NCBI RefSeq assembly: GCF_017875955.1
Contig: NZ_JAGINK010000001.1
Location: 129,001-193,000, forward strand
Direction: 5' to 3'
DNA: 64,000 bases
Source: Pseudomonas sp. BP8
Lineage (GTDB): Bacteria; Pseudomonadota; Gammaproteobacteria; Pseudomonadales; Pseudomonadaceae
The notes under the pieces: model-generated
Database searches by the model: none
What the model saw: only the letters and a program-made list of their open reading frames with translations
Told to the model about the DNA's origin: nothing
Translations under genes and position numbers: made by a program
Part shown: positions 35,999-46,216 of the stretch, one piece after another
How positions within the stretch are numbered: position 1 is the first letter of the stretch
How the letters are laid out: every line of letters begins with the position of its first letter

Positions 35999-38059
35999 TC
36001 AGAAGTCCTTGCACAGGCGCAAGGCGTCGTAGATCGCCGCATGCACGTTGCGCTGGGCTACACAGTCGCCGATGCGGTACAGCAGGTAACCATCGCCGGC
36101 CTCGCTCAGGATCGGCTGCGGCTGGATGGCAAACAGCGCCTCCACATCGATCTGGCCCTTGTTGCGCGAACCGTCCTTGAGCGCGTAGTACAACGCTTCG
36201 TCAGGGCGCACACCGTTCTCCACCACGACCTGGTCGACCACCCGCTCCTCTTTGGCGCCGGTGTATTCGTTCTCCAGCACCGCCACCAGCTTGTCGCCTT
36301 CGCGGTAGACCTTTTCCAGCATCATGTCGCCGGTCATGATCACTTCTTTGGGGTACATGCTGCGGTAGTAGGTCGGGAAGGAAGTACCGCCCATGGCCAC
36401 GCCCGGCTTGATGTCGTCGGTAACGATCTCGACCTGGCTGCCCTTGTCGGCAATGAAGTCCGCAGTCGACATGCCGGTGAACTCGCAGATGGTGTCGTAC
36501 ACCAGCACGTTCTTGCCCGGCGCCACCTTGCCGTCGAGCACGTCCCAGCTGCTCACCACCAAGCCTTCGGCGGCGCCCCAGTGCTCGTTCTGCTCGACGA
36601 ACGGATGACCGCCCACCGCCAGCACGATGACGTCCGGACGCAGGTCCTGGATAGCATCGACGCTGCCGGCAGTGCCCAGTCGCAGGTCGACTTTCAGGCG
36701 CGCCAGTTCCAGTTGGTACCAGCGGGTGATACCGGCGATCTGGTCACGCTGCGGCGCCTTGGCGGCGATGGTGATCTGCCCGCCGATCTGGTCTTTCTTC
36801 TCGAACAAGGTCACGTCGTGACCACGCTCGGCAGCCACCCGTGCGGCTTCCATACCCGCAGGGCCTGCGCCAACCACCACCACTTTGCGCTTGGGCCCGG
36901 TGGATTTTTCGATGATATGCGGCACGCCCATGTATTCACGGGAGGTCGCGGCGTTCTGGATGCACAGCACATCCAGCCCCTGGTACTGGCGGTCGATGCA
37001 GTAGTTGGCACCGACACACTGCTTGATCTGGTCAACCTGGCCCATCTTGATCTTGGCGATCAGGTGCGGGTCGGCGATGTGCGCACGAGTCATGCCGACC
37101 ATGTCGACATAGCCGCCTTCAAGGATGCGCTGGGCCTGGTTCGGGTCCTTGATGTTCTGCGCATGCAGCACGGGGACCTTGACCACTTCCTTGATGCCCG
37201 CCGCCAGGTGCAGGAACGGCTCCGGCGGGTAGCTCATGTTGGGGATGACGTTGGCCAGGGTGTTGTGGGTGTCACAGCCCGAGCCGATCACGCCAAAGAA
37301 GTCGACCATGCCGGTGGCGTCGTAATAGGCGGCGATCTGCTTCATGTCCTCGTGGCTGAGGCCATCGGGGTGGAACTCGTCACCACAGATACGCATGCCC
37401 ACGCAGAAGTCGTCGCCGACTTCGGCGCGCACCGCCTTGAGCACTTCCATGCCGAACTTCATCCGGCCTTCAAAGCTGCCGCCCCATTCGTCGGTACGCT
37501 TGTTGACCCGCGGGCTCCAGAACTGGTCGATCATGTGCTGGTGCACTGCCGACAGCTCGACACCGTCCAGCCCGCCAGCCTTGGCCCGGCGTGCGGCTTG
37601 CGCATAATTGCCGATCACCCGCCAGATCTCTTCCGGCTCGATGGTCTTGCAGGTGGCACGGTGCACCGGTTCGCGGATGCCCGACGGCGACATCAGGGTC
37701 GGCCAGTTGAAGCCATCCCAACGCGAGCGACGGCCCATGTGGGTAATCTGGATCATGATCTTGGCGCCATGCTTGTGCATGGCGTCAGCGAGGTTCTGGA
37801 AGTGCGGGATGATGCGGTCGGTCGACAGGTTGACCGAGGCCCACCACTCCTGCGGGCTGTCGATGGCCACCACCGACGAGCCGCCGCAGATGGCCATGCC
37901 GATACCGCCCTTGGCCTTCTCTTCGTAGTATTTGACGTAGCGGTCGGTGGTCATGCCGCCGTCAGTGGCATACACCTCCGCGTGCGCGGTGCTGAGCACG
38001 CGGTTGCGGATAGTCAGTTTGCCGATCTGGATCGGCTGGAACATTGCTTCGAAGGCCAT
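35999..38059 (-). CDS. dgcA: Dimethylglycine demethylase DgcA
   Basis: The 686-residue old-yellow-enzyme-type flavoprotein has an N-terminal FMN TIM barrel (FEAMFQPIQIGKLTIRNR, GHLS-equivalent HVGR-like loop at THMGRRSRWDG). Next comes a [4Fe-4S] cysteine cluster around CVGANYCID...CIQNAA, then an NAD(P)/FAD Rossmann domain with VVVVGAGPAGMEAARVAAE. It demethylates dimethylglycine to sarcosine with DgcB and the ETF. The gene follows the DUF5943 gene by 15 bases. Confidence 0.95.
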   Translation of the reverse strand: MAFEAMFQPIQIGKLTIRNRVLSTAHAEVYATDGGMTTDRYVKYYEEKAKGGIGMAICGGSSVVAIDSPQEWWASVNLSTDRIIPHFQNLADAMHKHGAKIMIQITHMGRRSRWDGFNWPTLMSPSGIREPVHRATCKTIEPEEIWRVIGNYAQAARRAKAGGLDGVELSAVHQHMIDQFWSPRVNKRTDEWGGSFEGRMKFGMEVLKAVRAEVGDDFCVGMRICGDEFHPDGLSHEDMKQIAAYYDATGMVDFFGVIGSGCDTHNTLANVIPNMSYPPEPFLHLAAGIKEVVKVPVLHAQNIKDPNQAQRILEGGYVDMVGMTRAHIADPHLIAKIKMGQVDQIKQCVGANYCIDRQYQGLDVLCIQNAATSREYMGVPHIIEKSTGPKRKVVVVGAGPAGMEAARVAAERGHDVTLFEKKDQIGGQITIAAKAPQRDQIAGITRWYQLELARLKVDLRLGTAGSVDAIQDLRPDVIVLAVGGHPFVEQNEHWGAAEGLVVSSWDVLDGKVAPGKNVLVYDTICEFTGMSTADFIADKGSQVEIVTDDIKPGVAMGGTSFPTYYRSMYPKEVIMTGDMMLEKVYREGDKLVAVLENEYTGAKEERVVDQVVVENGVRPDEALYYALKDGSRNKGQIDVEALFAIQPQPILSEAGDGYLLYRIGDCVAQRNVHAAIYDALRLCKDF

Positions 38060-38074
38060 GACGCTATCTCCGGC

Positions 38075-38605
38075 TTACAACGGTCTTGTAACGAACAGGC
38101 CATCTTCGTGGCCTTCTTCCGAGCCGCCGTAGACCTGTTCGGCCACGGTGCGGATCGAGCTGCCGCGGGCAGCGAGAATCTGGTCCATTGCGCCGGCGAA
38201 CCAGCCGGTGAACATGTAGTCGACCTTGCGCCCGACCTTGCCGTACACGTAGACAAAGGCCGAGTGCTTGAGCTTGACGCTGCAGGTGCCCTTGTCGAGG
38301 TCGATCGCTTCGATCTCGAACAGGCCCCAGCCGCGCTGCGACAGACGTTTCATGTAGTGCTCGAACACCGCCACGCCTTCCAGGCCATGGCACTCGGCTT
38401 CTTTTTCACACCAGTGCCAGGCCGACTTGTAGCCGGCCTTGTAGAGGATCTCGGCATAGGCGTCGGCGCCCAGCACTTCCTCGATACCGATGTGGTTGTT
38501 GACGAAGAAATGCCGCGGTACGTACAGCATCGGCAGGGCATCGGAGGTCCAGACACCGGTCTCGCTGTCGACTTCGATTGGCAATTGCGGGGCGATCTTG
38601 GCCAT
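38075..38605 (-). CDS. DUF5943 protein of the dgc operon
   Basis: The 176-residue protein has the DUF5943 pattern LYVPRHFFVNNHIGIEEVLG and SAWHWCEKEAECHGLEG, resembling V4R-type small-molecule domains; the Cys and His cluster in the latter could bind a metal or cofactor. It is always found next to dgcA in pseudomonads, between the M19-like gene and dgcA. It is presumably needed for dimethylglycine metabolism, but its role is not known. Confidence 0.82.
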   Translation of the reverse strand: MAKIAPQLPIEVDSETGVWTSDALPMLYVPRHFFVNNHIGIEEVLGADAYAEILYKAGYKSAWHWCEKEAECHGLEGVAVFEHYMKRLSQRGWGLFEIEAIDLDKGTCSVKLKHSAFVYVYGKVGRKVDYMFTGWFAGAMDQILAARGSSIRTVAEQVYGGSEEGHEDGLFVTRPL

Positions 38606-38681
38606 GGAAACTCAACTCCATAAAATTTGGGTGTGATGGCCCCGGCGTTGCTGGCCGGGGCAGAAAGGCGTGGAGAGCGGC

Positions 38682-39659
<978 letters not shown>

Positions 39660-39755
39660 CAGGCTGTCCCCTTTTATTGAGTGGGTCGCGCCGAACAATG
39701 TGCCGGCGCTTTGGGGCCAGCATATGCCTGCGCGGCAGGCGAGCCGGATGCAAAA

Positions 39756-39792
39756 ACGACAGGGGGTTTGCCGAAAGCGTCAATCCGCGACA
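39756..39792. promoter_or_regulatory. Candidate GbdR half-sites upstream of the dgc operon
   Basis: ACGACA (39756-39761) and GCGACA (39787-39792) lie 97 and 128 bases upstream of the M19-like gene, with a 31-base pitch. The match is weaker than at choX. Confidence 0.3.
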
Positions 39793-39931
39793 AGTGCCCT
39801 GAACCGCGGCCTGCGGTGTTGAGAGACACTCTCGATAAGGGCGTTCATGAACATTTCGTCAGGGAGCTATCGCCTGCGCCTGGGCTGAGCGAGAATCAGC
39901 CGGATAAGTCAGCCGGTCTAGGAGAACACCG

Positions 39932-40333
39932 ATGAAATCAATGGCATGGCTGGTGTTGCTGGCCGTCGCGCTGGGCGCACACGCTGGCGAGGAAGACAGC
40001 ACCCCGTGTGACAACGTCGACAGCGATCAGCAGGGGTATGCGTGTGCGCTGTTCAACAAGCAGACGGCCGAACGCGAGCTGAAAGCGGCGTTCGATGATC
40101 TCATCCAGCGGATTCACGACCAGTACCCGGACGAAACCGACAAGGTCGAGGCCCTGACCGGGCGTCTGCAGGCGGCCGAGACGTTGTGGACGCAAGTGCG
40201 GGATGCTGATTGCAAGGTCGAGACCCTGGCTGAGAAGCCGGGCAGCAAGGCCTTTGAAGCGGCGTGGAATACCTGTGTGGCGCAGCGCAGCGACGACCGC
40301 TCGGAGTACCTGCAGTCCATCGGCCAACAATAG
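39932..40333 (+). CDS. Exported LprI-like (DUF1311) protein
   Basis: The 133-residue protein has a signal peptide (MKSMAWLVLLAVALGAHAG) and the helical LprI N-terminal domain pattern: DSDQQGYACALFNKQTAERELKAAF, LQAAETLWTQVRDADC and WNTCVAQRSDDRSEYL. Three or four cysteines probably form disulfides. Some relatives inhibit lysozyme; others have no assigned function. Confidence 0.82.
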   Translation: MKSMAWLVLLAVALGAHAGEEDSTPCDNVDSDQQGYACALFNKQTAERELKAAFDDLIQRIHDQYPDETDKVEALTGRLQAAETLWTQVRDADCKVETLAEKPGSKAFEAAWNTCVAQRSDDRSEYLQSIGQQ

Positions 40334-40340
40334 TCATTGT

Positions 40341-40460
40341 GGTGCCTGTGCTGACGCCTTCGCGGGGCAAGCCCGCTCCTACAGGAATTACGCCGGAGTC
40401 AGAATCTGCGCCAATCCTGTAGGAGCGGGCTTGCCCCGCGAAGGCGTCAGCACAGGCACC
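40341..40460. repeat. REP pair with unusually long perfect arms
   Basis: Arms of about 45 bases (from ggtgcctgtgctgacgcctt inward through the REP core) are exact inverse copies around a 30-base spacer. Longer identical arms than the other pairs suggest recent formation. Confidence 0.9.
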
Positions 40461-40468
40461 CGGACAGC

Positions 40469-41416
40469 TCATGACACCCCACTGACCTGCCGATCCTCCC
40501 GCGGACACCGGGCAAACCGCGCCCGATAACACCGGGTAAAATACGACGCCGACTCGAACCCGCAGGCAATGCTCACCTCCAGCACGCTCATGTCGGTCTG
40601 GCGCAACAACTGCCGCGCCTTGTCCAGCCGCAACCGCAGGTAAAAACCGCTCGGCGTGTCCTCCAGGTGCAGCCGAAACAACCGCTCCAGCTGGCGCCGG
40701 GTCACCTGCACCGCATCCGCCAGCACCTGGGTATTGAGCGGCTGCTCGGTATTGCGCTCCATCTCGCCAATCACCTTGACCAGCTTCTTGTTGCTGATGC
40801 CATACCGCGAGGCAATCTGCATGCGCTGGTGATCCTGACGCGGCCTGATCCGGCCCAGCACGAACTGCTCGGACACCTGCACCGCCAACTCGCTGCCATG
40901 GGCCTGGGCAATCAGGTCCAGCATCAGGTCGATCGACGCGGTGCCACCGGCGCAGGTGATCCGCCGGCGGTCGATCTCGAACAGCTCCTGGGTCGCCTGC
41001 AACCGTGGATAACGCTCCTTGAACGCCTCCAGCGCCTCCCAGTGCAAGGTCGCCCGATGGCCATCGAGCAGACCCGCCTCGGCCAGCAACATCGCCCCGG
41101 TATCGATGCCGCCGACAATCCCCCCTTCATGATCGAAACGGCGCAGCGCCTGCTGCAGCAGCGGCCCGAAGTGCGCCAGCGGGTCGAAGCCGGCGACCAC
41201 CAGCAGCATCCGCCCCGCGGGCTCCTCGGCCAGCGCGCCATCGGCGTTGACCGACATGCCATTGCTGGCCAGCACCGCACCGCCGTCCAGGCTCAGCACC
41301 CGCCAGCGGTACAACGGCCCGCGAAAGCGGTTGGCCACGCGCAGCGGTTCCAGGGCACTGATGAAGCCCATCGCCGAGAACCCCGGCAACAACAGGAAGT
41401 GAATGGTGTCCGCCAT
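40469..41416 (-). CDS. cdhR: Carnitine catabolism transcriptional activator CdhR
   Basis: The ATG at 41416 (GGAG upstream) gives 315 residues. The N-terminal part is a GATase1/DJ-1-like ligand-binding domain (FLLLPGFSAMGFISALEPLR...VVAGFDPL). The C-terminal part is an AraC-type double HTH (QVLADAVQVTRRQLERLFRLHL and LEVSIACGFESASYFTRCYRARF). Divergent placement from caiX and the carnitine genes matches CdhR, which senses carnitine and activates that operon. Confidence 0.9.
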   Translation of the reverse strand: MADTIHFLLLPGFSAMGFISALEPLRVANRFRGPLYRWRVLSLDGGAVLASNGMSVNADGALAEEPAGRMLLVVAGFDPLAHFGPLLQQALRRFDHEGGIVGGIDTGAMLLAEAGLLDGHRATLHWEALEAFKERYPRLQATQELFEIDRRRITCAGGTASIDLMLDLIAQAHGSELAVQVSEQFVLGRIRPRQDHQRMQIASRYGISNKKLVKVIGEMERNTEQPLNTQVLADAVQVTRRQLERLFRLHLEDTPSGFYLRLRLDKARQLLRQTDMSVLEVSIACGFESASYFTRCYRARFARCPREDRQVSGVS

Positions 41417-41436
41417 CGAATGCTCCACAGGAGAGG

Positions 41437-41474
41437 TGGTCGCTTGGGTGCAAGTGTTGGTCGCCAGGGTGCGA
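41437..41474. promoter_or_regulatory. Direct-repeat operator between cdhR and caiX
   Basis: TGGTCGCttGGGTGCaA (41437-41453) is repeated as TGGTCGCcaGGGTGCgA (41458-41474), exactly 21 bases apart. GGTCGC is the inverse of the GCGACC half-site before choX and gbcA. It is a good CdhR and/or GbdR site about 90-125 bases before caiX. Confidence 0.55.
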
Positions 41475-41562
41475 ATTTCCAGCCGGCCAGCGGCGTAGCT
41501 TAAGCACACGGTCCGCAGAGGCCGCCCACCATAACAAGATGCACTGCCGATGGAGAGCCACC

Positions 41563-42507
41563 ATGCACAGCTTGATCCGCCGCAGCCTGTTGTCCCTTGC
41601 CCTGTGTTCCACCCTGGCGACGCCGGTGCTGGCCGCCGAGCCCGCCGTCTGCAAGAACGTGCGCCTGGGCGTGGTCAACTGGACCGACGTCATCGCCACC
41701 AGCGCCATGGCACAAGTGCTGCTCGACGGCCTGGGCTACCAGACCAAGCAGACCAGCGCCTCGCAGCAGATCATCTTCGCCGGTATCCGCGACAAGCGCC
41801 TGGACATGTTCCTCGGCTACTGGAACCCGATCATGAACCAGACCATCACGCCGTTCGTCGACGCCGAGCAGGTCAAGGTGCTCGCCGAGCCCAGCCTGAA
41901 CGATGCGCGGGCCACCCTCGCCGTGCCCAAGTACCTGGCCAACAAGGGCCTGAAAAACTTTGCCGACATCCATAAGTTCGAGAAGGAGCTGGGCGGCAAG
42001 ATCTACGGCATCGAACCGGGTTCGGGGGCCAATACCCAGATCAAGGCCATGATCGCCAAGAATCAGTTTGGCCTGGGCAAGTTCCAGCTGGTCGAATCGA
42101 GTGAGGCCGGCATGCTCGCCGCGGTCGACCGCGCGGTTCGGCGCAAGGAGGCGGTGGTGTTCTTCGGCTGGGCGCCGCACCCGATGAACGTCAACGTCGA
42201 CATGGCCTATCTGGGCAACAGCGATGGCGCGCTCGGCCCCGACGAAGGCCGTGCGACGGTCTGGACTGTGACTGCACCGGACTACGCCGAGCGCTGTCCC
42301 AATGCCAACCGTCTGCTGGCCAACCTGACCTTCAGCGCCGAAGCCGAGAGCCGCATGATGCAGCCGCTGCTCGATCACAAGGACGCCCTGGCTTCGGCCC
42401 GCCAGTGGCTTCAGGACCACCCCGAAGACAAGGCCCGCTGGCTCGAAGGCGTCACCACCTTCGACGGCAAGCCCGCCGCTGAAAACATCAAGCTCAGCGC
42501 CAACTGA
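41563..42507 (+). CDS. caiX: Carnitine-binding ABC transporter substrate protein CaiX
   Basis: The ATG at 41563 (GGAGAG upstream) gives 314 residues with a signal peptide ending in LATPVLAAEP. It is a ProX/ChoX-like betaine-type binding protein (VRLGVVNWTDVIATSAMAQVLLDGLG, YGIEPGSGANTQIKAMI, GWAPHPMNVNVDMAYL). The aromatic residues in NWTDV, GYWNP and GWAPHPM fit a quaternary-ammonium cage. No permease or ATPase gene is beside it, so it probably docks to ChoWV at 60 kb. Confidence 0.91.
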   Translation: MHSLIRRSLLSLALCSTLATPVLAAEPAVCKNVRLGVVNWTDVIATSAMAQVLLDGLGYQTKQTSASQQIIFAGIRDKRLDMFLGYWNPIMNQTITPFVDAEQVKVLAEPSLNDARATLAVPKYLANKGLKNFADIHKFEKELGGKIYGIEPGSGANTQIKAMIAKNQFGLGKFQLVESSEAGMLAAVDRAVRRKEAVVFFGWAPHPMNVNVDMAYLGNSDGALGPDEGRATVWTVTAPDYAERCPNANRLLANLTFSAEAESRMMQPLLDHKDALASARQWLQDHPEDKARWLEGVTTFDGKPAAENIKLSAN

Positions 42508-42621
42508 TACAGCCTTTCTCGCCACCTACACCACTGACAGGTCTACCTGGTCGGTGCAGGAGCGGCCTTGCCGGCGCGCTCCCACAAAGACACAGCTACC
42601 AGATATCACAAGGATCACGCC

Positions 42622-43506
42622 ATGAACCACGACGTCATCATTACCTGCGCCCTCACCGGCGCTGGCGACACGGTTGCCAAGAGCCACCTGGTCCCGGTCA
42701 CCCCGCAACAGATCGCCGCCGCCGCCGTAGAAGCCGCCAAGGCCGGCGCCACCGTGGTCCACTGCCACGTCCGCGACCCGCAAACCGGGCGTTTCAGCCG
42801 CGACGTCAACCTCTACCGGGAAGTCATGGAGCGCATCCGCGAGGCCGACGTCGACATCATCGTCAACCTCACCGCCGGCATGGGCGGAGACCTCGAGATC
42901 GGCCCCGGCGAATCGCCCATGGAGTTCGGCCCCGGCACCGACCTGATCGGCCCGCTGGAGCGCCTGGCCCACATCGAGGCGTTGCTGCCAGAGATCTGCA
43001 CCCTTGACTGCGGCACGCTCAACTTCGGCGACGGCAATGCCATCTACGTTTCCACCCCGGCGCAGCTGCGCGCGGGCGCCAAGCGCATCAGCGAACTGGG
43101 CGTAAAGGCCGAACTGGAGATCTTCGACACCGGCCACCTGTGGTTCGCCAAGCAGATGATCAAGGAAGGCCTGCTCGACGACCCGCTGTTTCAGCTGTGC
43201 CTGGGCATCCCCTGGGGCGCGCCGGCCGACACCGGGACCATGAAGGCCATGGTCGATAACTTGCCGCAAGACGCCACCTGGGCCGGCTTCGGCATCGGCC
43301 GCATGCAGATGCCGATGGCCGCCCAGGCGGTGCTGCTCGGCGGCAACGTGCGGGTCGGCCTGGAAGACAACCTGTACCTGGACAAGGGCGTGCTGGCCAG
43401 CAACGGCCAACTGGTCGAGCGCGCGGTGGAGATCGTCAGCCGCCTCGGTGCCCGCGTGCTCACCCCTGCCGAAGGCCGGGCAAAAATGAACCTCAAGCGC
43501 CGCTAA
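42622..43506 (+). CDS. cdhC: Dehydrocarnitine cleavage enzyme (BKACE, DUF849)
   Basis: The 294-residue beta-keto acid cleavage enzyme starts at ATG 42622 (AGGAT upstream). The zinc-binding VVHCHVRDP and the NLTAGMGGD and [17 protein letters not shown] segments are typical. It converts 3-dehydrocarnitine and acetyl-CoA to betainyl-CoA and acetoacetate. It is followed within 24 bases by carnitine dehydrogenase. Confidence 0.92.
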   Translation: MNHDVIITCALTGAGDTVAKSHLVPVTPQQIAAAAVEAAKAGATVVHCHVRDPQTGRFSRDVNLYREVMERIREADVDIIVNLTAGMGGDLEIGPGESPMEFGPGTDLIGPLERLAHIEALLPEICTLDCGTLNFGDGNAIYVSTPAQLRAGAKRISELGVKAELEIFDTGHLWFAKQMIKEGLLDDPLFQLCLGIPWGAPADTGTMKAMVDNLPQDATWAGFGIGRMQMPMAAQAVLLGGNVRVGLEDNLYLDKGVLASNGQLVERAVEIVSRLGARVLTPAEGRAKMNLKRR

Positions 43507-43530
43507 GCCCGCCTTTTTCAGGAGATCAAC

Positions 43531-44496
43531 ATGCCCTTCATCACCGAGATCAACACCTTCGCCGCGCTTGGCAGCGGCGTCATCGGCAGCGGCTGGGTGG
43601 CACGCGCCCTCGCCCACGGCCTGGACGTGATTGCCTGGGACCCTGCCCCCGGCGCCGAACAGGCCCTGCGCCAACGCATCGCCAATGCCTGGCCAGCGCT
43701 GGAAAAACAGGGCCTGGCACCCGGCGCTGCGCAGGATCGCCTGCGCTTCGTCGACACCATCGAAGCTTGCGTGCGCGATGCCGATTTCATCCAGGAAAGT
43801 GCCCCCGAGCGGCTGGAGCTCAAGCTTGATCTGCATGCCCGAATCAGCGCGGCGGCCAAGCCGAACGCGATCATCGGCTCAAGCACCTCCGGACTGCTGC
43901 CCAGCGAGTTCTATGAGTCGGCGACGCACCCCGAGCGCTGTGTGGTCGGCCATCCGTTCAACCCGGTCTACCTACTGCCGTTGGTAGAAATCGTCGGTGG
44001 TCGCAACACCGCGCCCGAGGCGATCGAGGCGGCGAAAACCATCTACAGCGCCCTCGGCATGCGCCCGTTGCATGTGCGCAAGGAAGTCCCCGGTTTTATC
44101 GCCGACCGCCTGCTCGAAGCGCTCTGGCGCGAGGCTCTGCACCTGGTCAATGACGGCGTGGCAACCACCGGCGAAATAGACGACGCGATCCGCTTTGGCG
44201 CCGGCTTGCGCTGGTCGTTCATGGGCACCTTCCTGACCTACACCCTGGCCGGCGGCGATGCGGGAATGCGCCACTTCATGGCCCAGTTCGGCCCTGCCCT
44301 GCAGTTGCCCTGGACCTATCTGCCGGCGCCGCAGTTGACCGACAAATTGATCGACGATGTGGTCGAAGGCACTGCCGAGCAACAGGGCGAGCGCAGCATC
44401 GCCGCGCTGGAGCGCTATCGTGATGACTGCCTGCTGGCAGTGCTGGACGCGGTGAAAACCACCAAGGCCAAGCACGGCATGGCCTTTGCCGAGTGA
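43531..44496 (+). CDS. lcdH: L-carnitine 3-dehydrogenase
   Basis: The 321-residue NAD-dependent enzyme of the 3-hydroxyacyl-CoA dehydrogenase fold (also called CdhA) has the nucleotide-binding [20 protein letters not shown], the catalytic-region [18 protein letters not shown] and the C-terminal [16 protein letters not shown] helices. It oxidises L-carnitine to 3-dehydrocarnitine, the first step of this operon. Confidence 0.95.
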   Translation: MPFITEINTFAALGSGVIGSGWVARALAHGLDVIAWDPAPGAEQALRQRIANAWPALEKQGLAPGAAQDRLRFVDTIEACVRDADFIQESAPERLELKLDLHARISAAAKPNAIIGSSTSGLLPSEFYESATHPERCVVGHPFNPVYLLPLVEIVGGRNTAPEAIEAAKTIYSALGMRPLHVRKEVPGFIADRLLEALWREALHLVNDGVATTGEIDDAIRFGAGLRWSFMGTFLTYTLAGGDAGMRHFMAQFGPALQLPWTYLPAPQLTDKLIDDVVEGTAEQQGERSIAALERYRDDCLLAVLDAVKTTKAKHGMAFAE

Positions 44497-44506
44497 GGAG
44501 AGACGT

Positions 44507-44977
44507 ATGCCGGCACTGATCACCTACCGCACCCCGGTCGAGGAGGCCTGGGTCGACTACAACGGGCACCTGCGCGACGCCTATTACCTGCTGATCTTCA
44601 GCTACGCCACCGATGCGCTGATGGAGCGTATCGGCCTGGACGCCGACAGCCGTGGCCAGCGTGGGCATTCGCTGTTCACCCTGGAGGCGCACATCAATTA
44701 CCTGCATGAGGTAAAGCTGGGTACCGAGGTGTGGGTGCAGACGCAGATCATCGGTGTTGATCACAAACGCCTGCATCTGTCCCACAGCCTGCACCGGGCG
44801 GGGTTCGATGAAGCGTTGGCGGCCAGTGAGCAGATGCTGTTGCATGTGGATCTGGCAGGGCCGAAATCGGCGCCGTTCAGTCAGACCAGCCAAGACTTGA
44901 TACTGGCGCTGGTGCAGGATCAACACGATCAGCCCCCTGCGCGCTATCAAGGTCGGGTCATCAGCCTTAAGGGGTGA
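44507..44977 (+). CDS. cdhB: Betainyl-CoA thioesterase (hot-dog fold)
   Basis: The ATG at 44507 (GAGGAGAG upstream) gives 156 residues with the 4-hydroxybenzoyl-CoA-thioesterase-like motif WVDYNGHLRDAYYLL and AHINYLHEVKLGTEVWVQTQI. In this position it releases glycine betaine from betainyl-CoA, linking carnitine to the Gbc pathway. It is the last gene of the caiX-cdhC-lcdH-cdhB unit. Confidence 0.9.
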   Translation: MPALITYRTPVEEAWVDYNGHLRDAYYLLIFSYATDALMERIGLDADSRGQRGHSLFTLEAHINYLHEVKLGTEVWVQTQIIGVDHKRLHLSHSLHRAGFDEALAASEQMLLHVDLAGPKSAPFSQTSQDLILALVQDQHDQPPARYQGRVISLKG

Positions 44978-45101
44978 GGGAATCTGTTGGCTTGGTGATT
45001 GCGCTACGGTTTCCCTCGCTCCAGTCTCCTGAAGTCGCGAAATTACGGGCGGTGTCTGGGCTGGCGTTATCTTCGATAGTGGCATGGGTGGTGGATATTC
45101 G

Positions 45102-45197
45102 GGCCTCTTCGCGGGGCAAGCCCGCTCCTACAGGATTTGCGCTGAATTCAAAATTTGCGCAATCCCTGTAGGAGCGGGCTTGTCCCGCGAAGAGGCC
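45102..45197. repeat. REP pair (type A, inverted)
   Basis: Arms gggcctcttcgcggggcaag and inverse flank an AT-richer spacer after cdhB. Confidence 0.88.
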
Positions 45198-45224
45198 GGT
45201 ACTGCCAATGCAAATCGCAGGGCG

Positions 45225-45660
45225 CAGCCCTGCCAGCCACCCCACAAATCCGCTCGTAAACAAACAAAGCGAGAGCGCAGCGATTCGCCTGCCGTTGCCC
45301 TGGCTGTTGACCTTGATCTGGCTCTTGATCTACCAGCGACTTCAGGAGGCCGAGTGGAGGTCTTGCGCAGGGAGGTGGAGGCCATGGATGGCCGGAAAGC
45401 GCTGAGGCCCAGGATGGGCCGTACAGCGCGGTCCTCCCGGAGCAAGACCGGAGCGAGGGAACCCGGAGCGCAGCGGAGGGCCGGATGACGGAGCCGAGAC
45501 CTTTTTGGTTACTTTTTGGGGCGTTTGCCAAAAAGTGACCCGCCGTAAGGGCGGAAGGGGCCAGAAAACCCACCCCATCAAACGGATAAGCCCACACCCG
45601 ACAAGCCGCCCATCCCCCCCGCCAACCCGGAAAAACCCGGAAAAACCCCAAAAAAAATAA
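45225..45660. repeat. Long P. putida-type intergenic repeat element, no gene
   Basis: This stretch (gcgagagcgcagcgattcgc ... ccgagacctttttggttact ... gccaaaaagtgacccgccgt) has the make-up of a repetitive element I have seen in several pseudomonad intergenic regions. TTTTTGG/CCAAAAA around gggcgtttg forms a hairpin near 45503-45535. Frames crossing it are Arg/Gly-rich and not gene-like. The C-run and A-run at 45610-45660 may be a terminator-like end. Confidence 0.5.
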
Positions 45661-45791
45661 CCCCGCAAAGCCGTGAGCCAGCGGGGCCAAGAGCGAGCAA
45701 CAGCCACTGTGTCGAGCGAAGGTGACCAAACCCTCGGAATCGGTGAATGCCCCCAGTGTGCTGGCTTCCCGCACAGTCGATTTAGCCGGGA

Positions 45792-45848
45792 ACGACCTGT
45801 TCTTAGCCAAAGCAGTCATGACGACATTCTGTTGTTGCGGCCGTGTCG
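45792..45848. promoter_or_regulatory. Candidate GbdR half-sites before the 85-residue hypothetical
   Basis: ACGACC (45792-45797), ACGACATTC (45821-45829, identical to the glyA site) and CGTGTCGC (45842-45849) lie 65-122 bases upstream of the start codon. Confidence 0.35.
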
Positions 45849-45913
45849 CGCTGGACACAGAATCGGTCGTAAATCACAGCAGCACTCTCTTAGCGATAAA
45901 AGGGACAACAGCC

Positions 45914-46171
45914 ATGATGCATGCGGATTTGATTGATCAAGACGACCTGTTGGGGCAGATGCGCGCGCGGGGCTTCGACATCCCGGCGGGTGCCAGTGCC
46001 GAGCAGGCCTGCGAGGTGGTGGTACGCGGACTCACCGAGCCGAATGCGCGGGCGCTCAAGGGCATGGTCGAGCAGATGTACACCGGTAGCGCGACGATTC
46101 TGCCGGCGGTGAGGCAGGCCATCGACAAACAGTTGCTGCCGGCGTTGGCGCAGTTCAACCAGCGCGGCTGA
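45914..46171 (+). CDS. Conserved small hypothetical protein
   Basis: The 85 residues start at ATG 45914 (AAAGGGA nine bases upstream); the frame upstream is open but not gene-like. The sequence is a soluble helical protein (DLLGQMRARGFDIPAGASAEQ, GLTEPNARALKGMVEQMYTG). I do not recognise a family. The GbdR-like half-sites upstream suggest co-regulation with the betaine genes. Confidence 0.65.
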   Translation: MMHADLIDQDDLLGQMRARGFDIPAGASAEQACEVVVRGLTEPNARALKGMVEQMYTGSATILPAVRQAIDKQLLPALAQFNQRG

Positions 46172-46216
46172 TGTCCGAGATCCTGGGGCTGCTGCGCAGC
46201 CCCGGCAATCTCAAGC

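Noticed and set aside
35690..38623. A 977-codon open frame on the plus strand
   Set aside because: It is antisense to dgcA and the DUF5943 gene and begins inside REP DNA; His/Val/Gln-rich composition is typical of antisense frames.
42535..42600. A REP-like gcaggagcggccttgccggcgcg stretch before cdhC
   Set aside because: It resembles a REP core but lacks a clear paired arm, and it sits in the leader of cdhC; too weak to list as a repeat.
45084..45488. Frames of 65-134 codons across the REP pair and long repeat
   Set aside because: They run through repeat DNA and encode Arg-rich sequence unrelated to any family I know.
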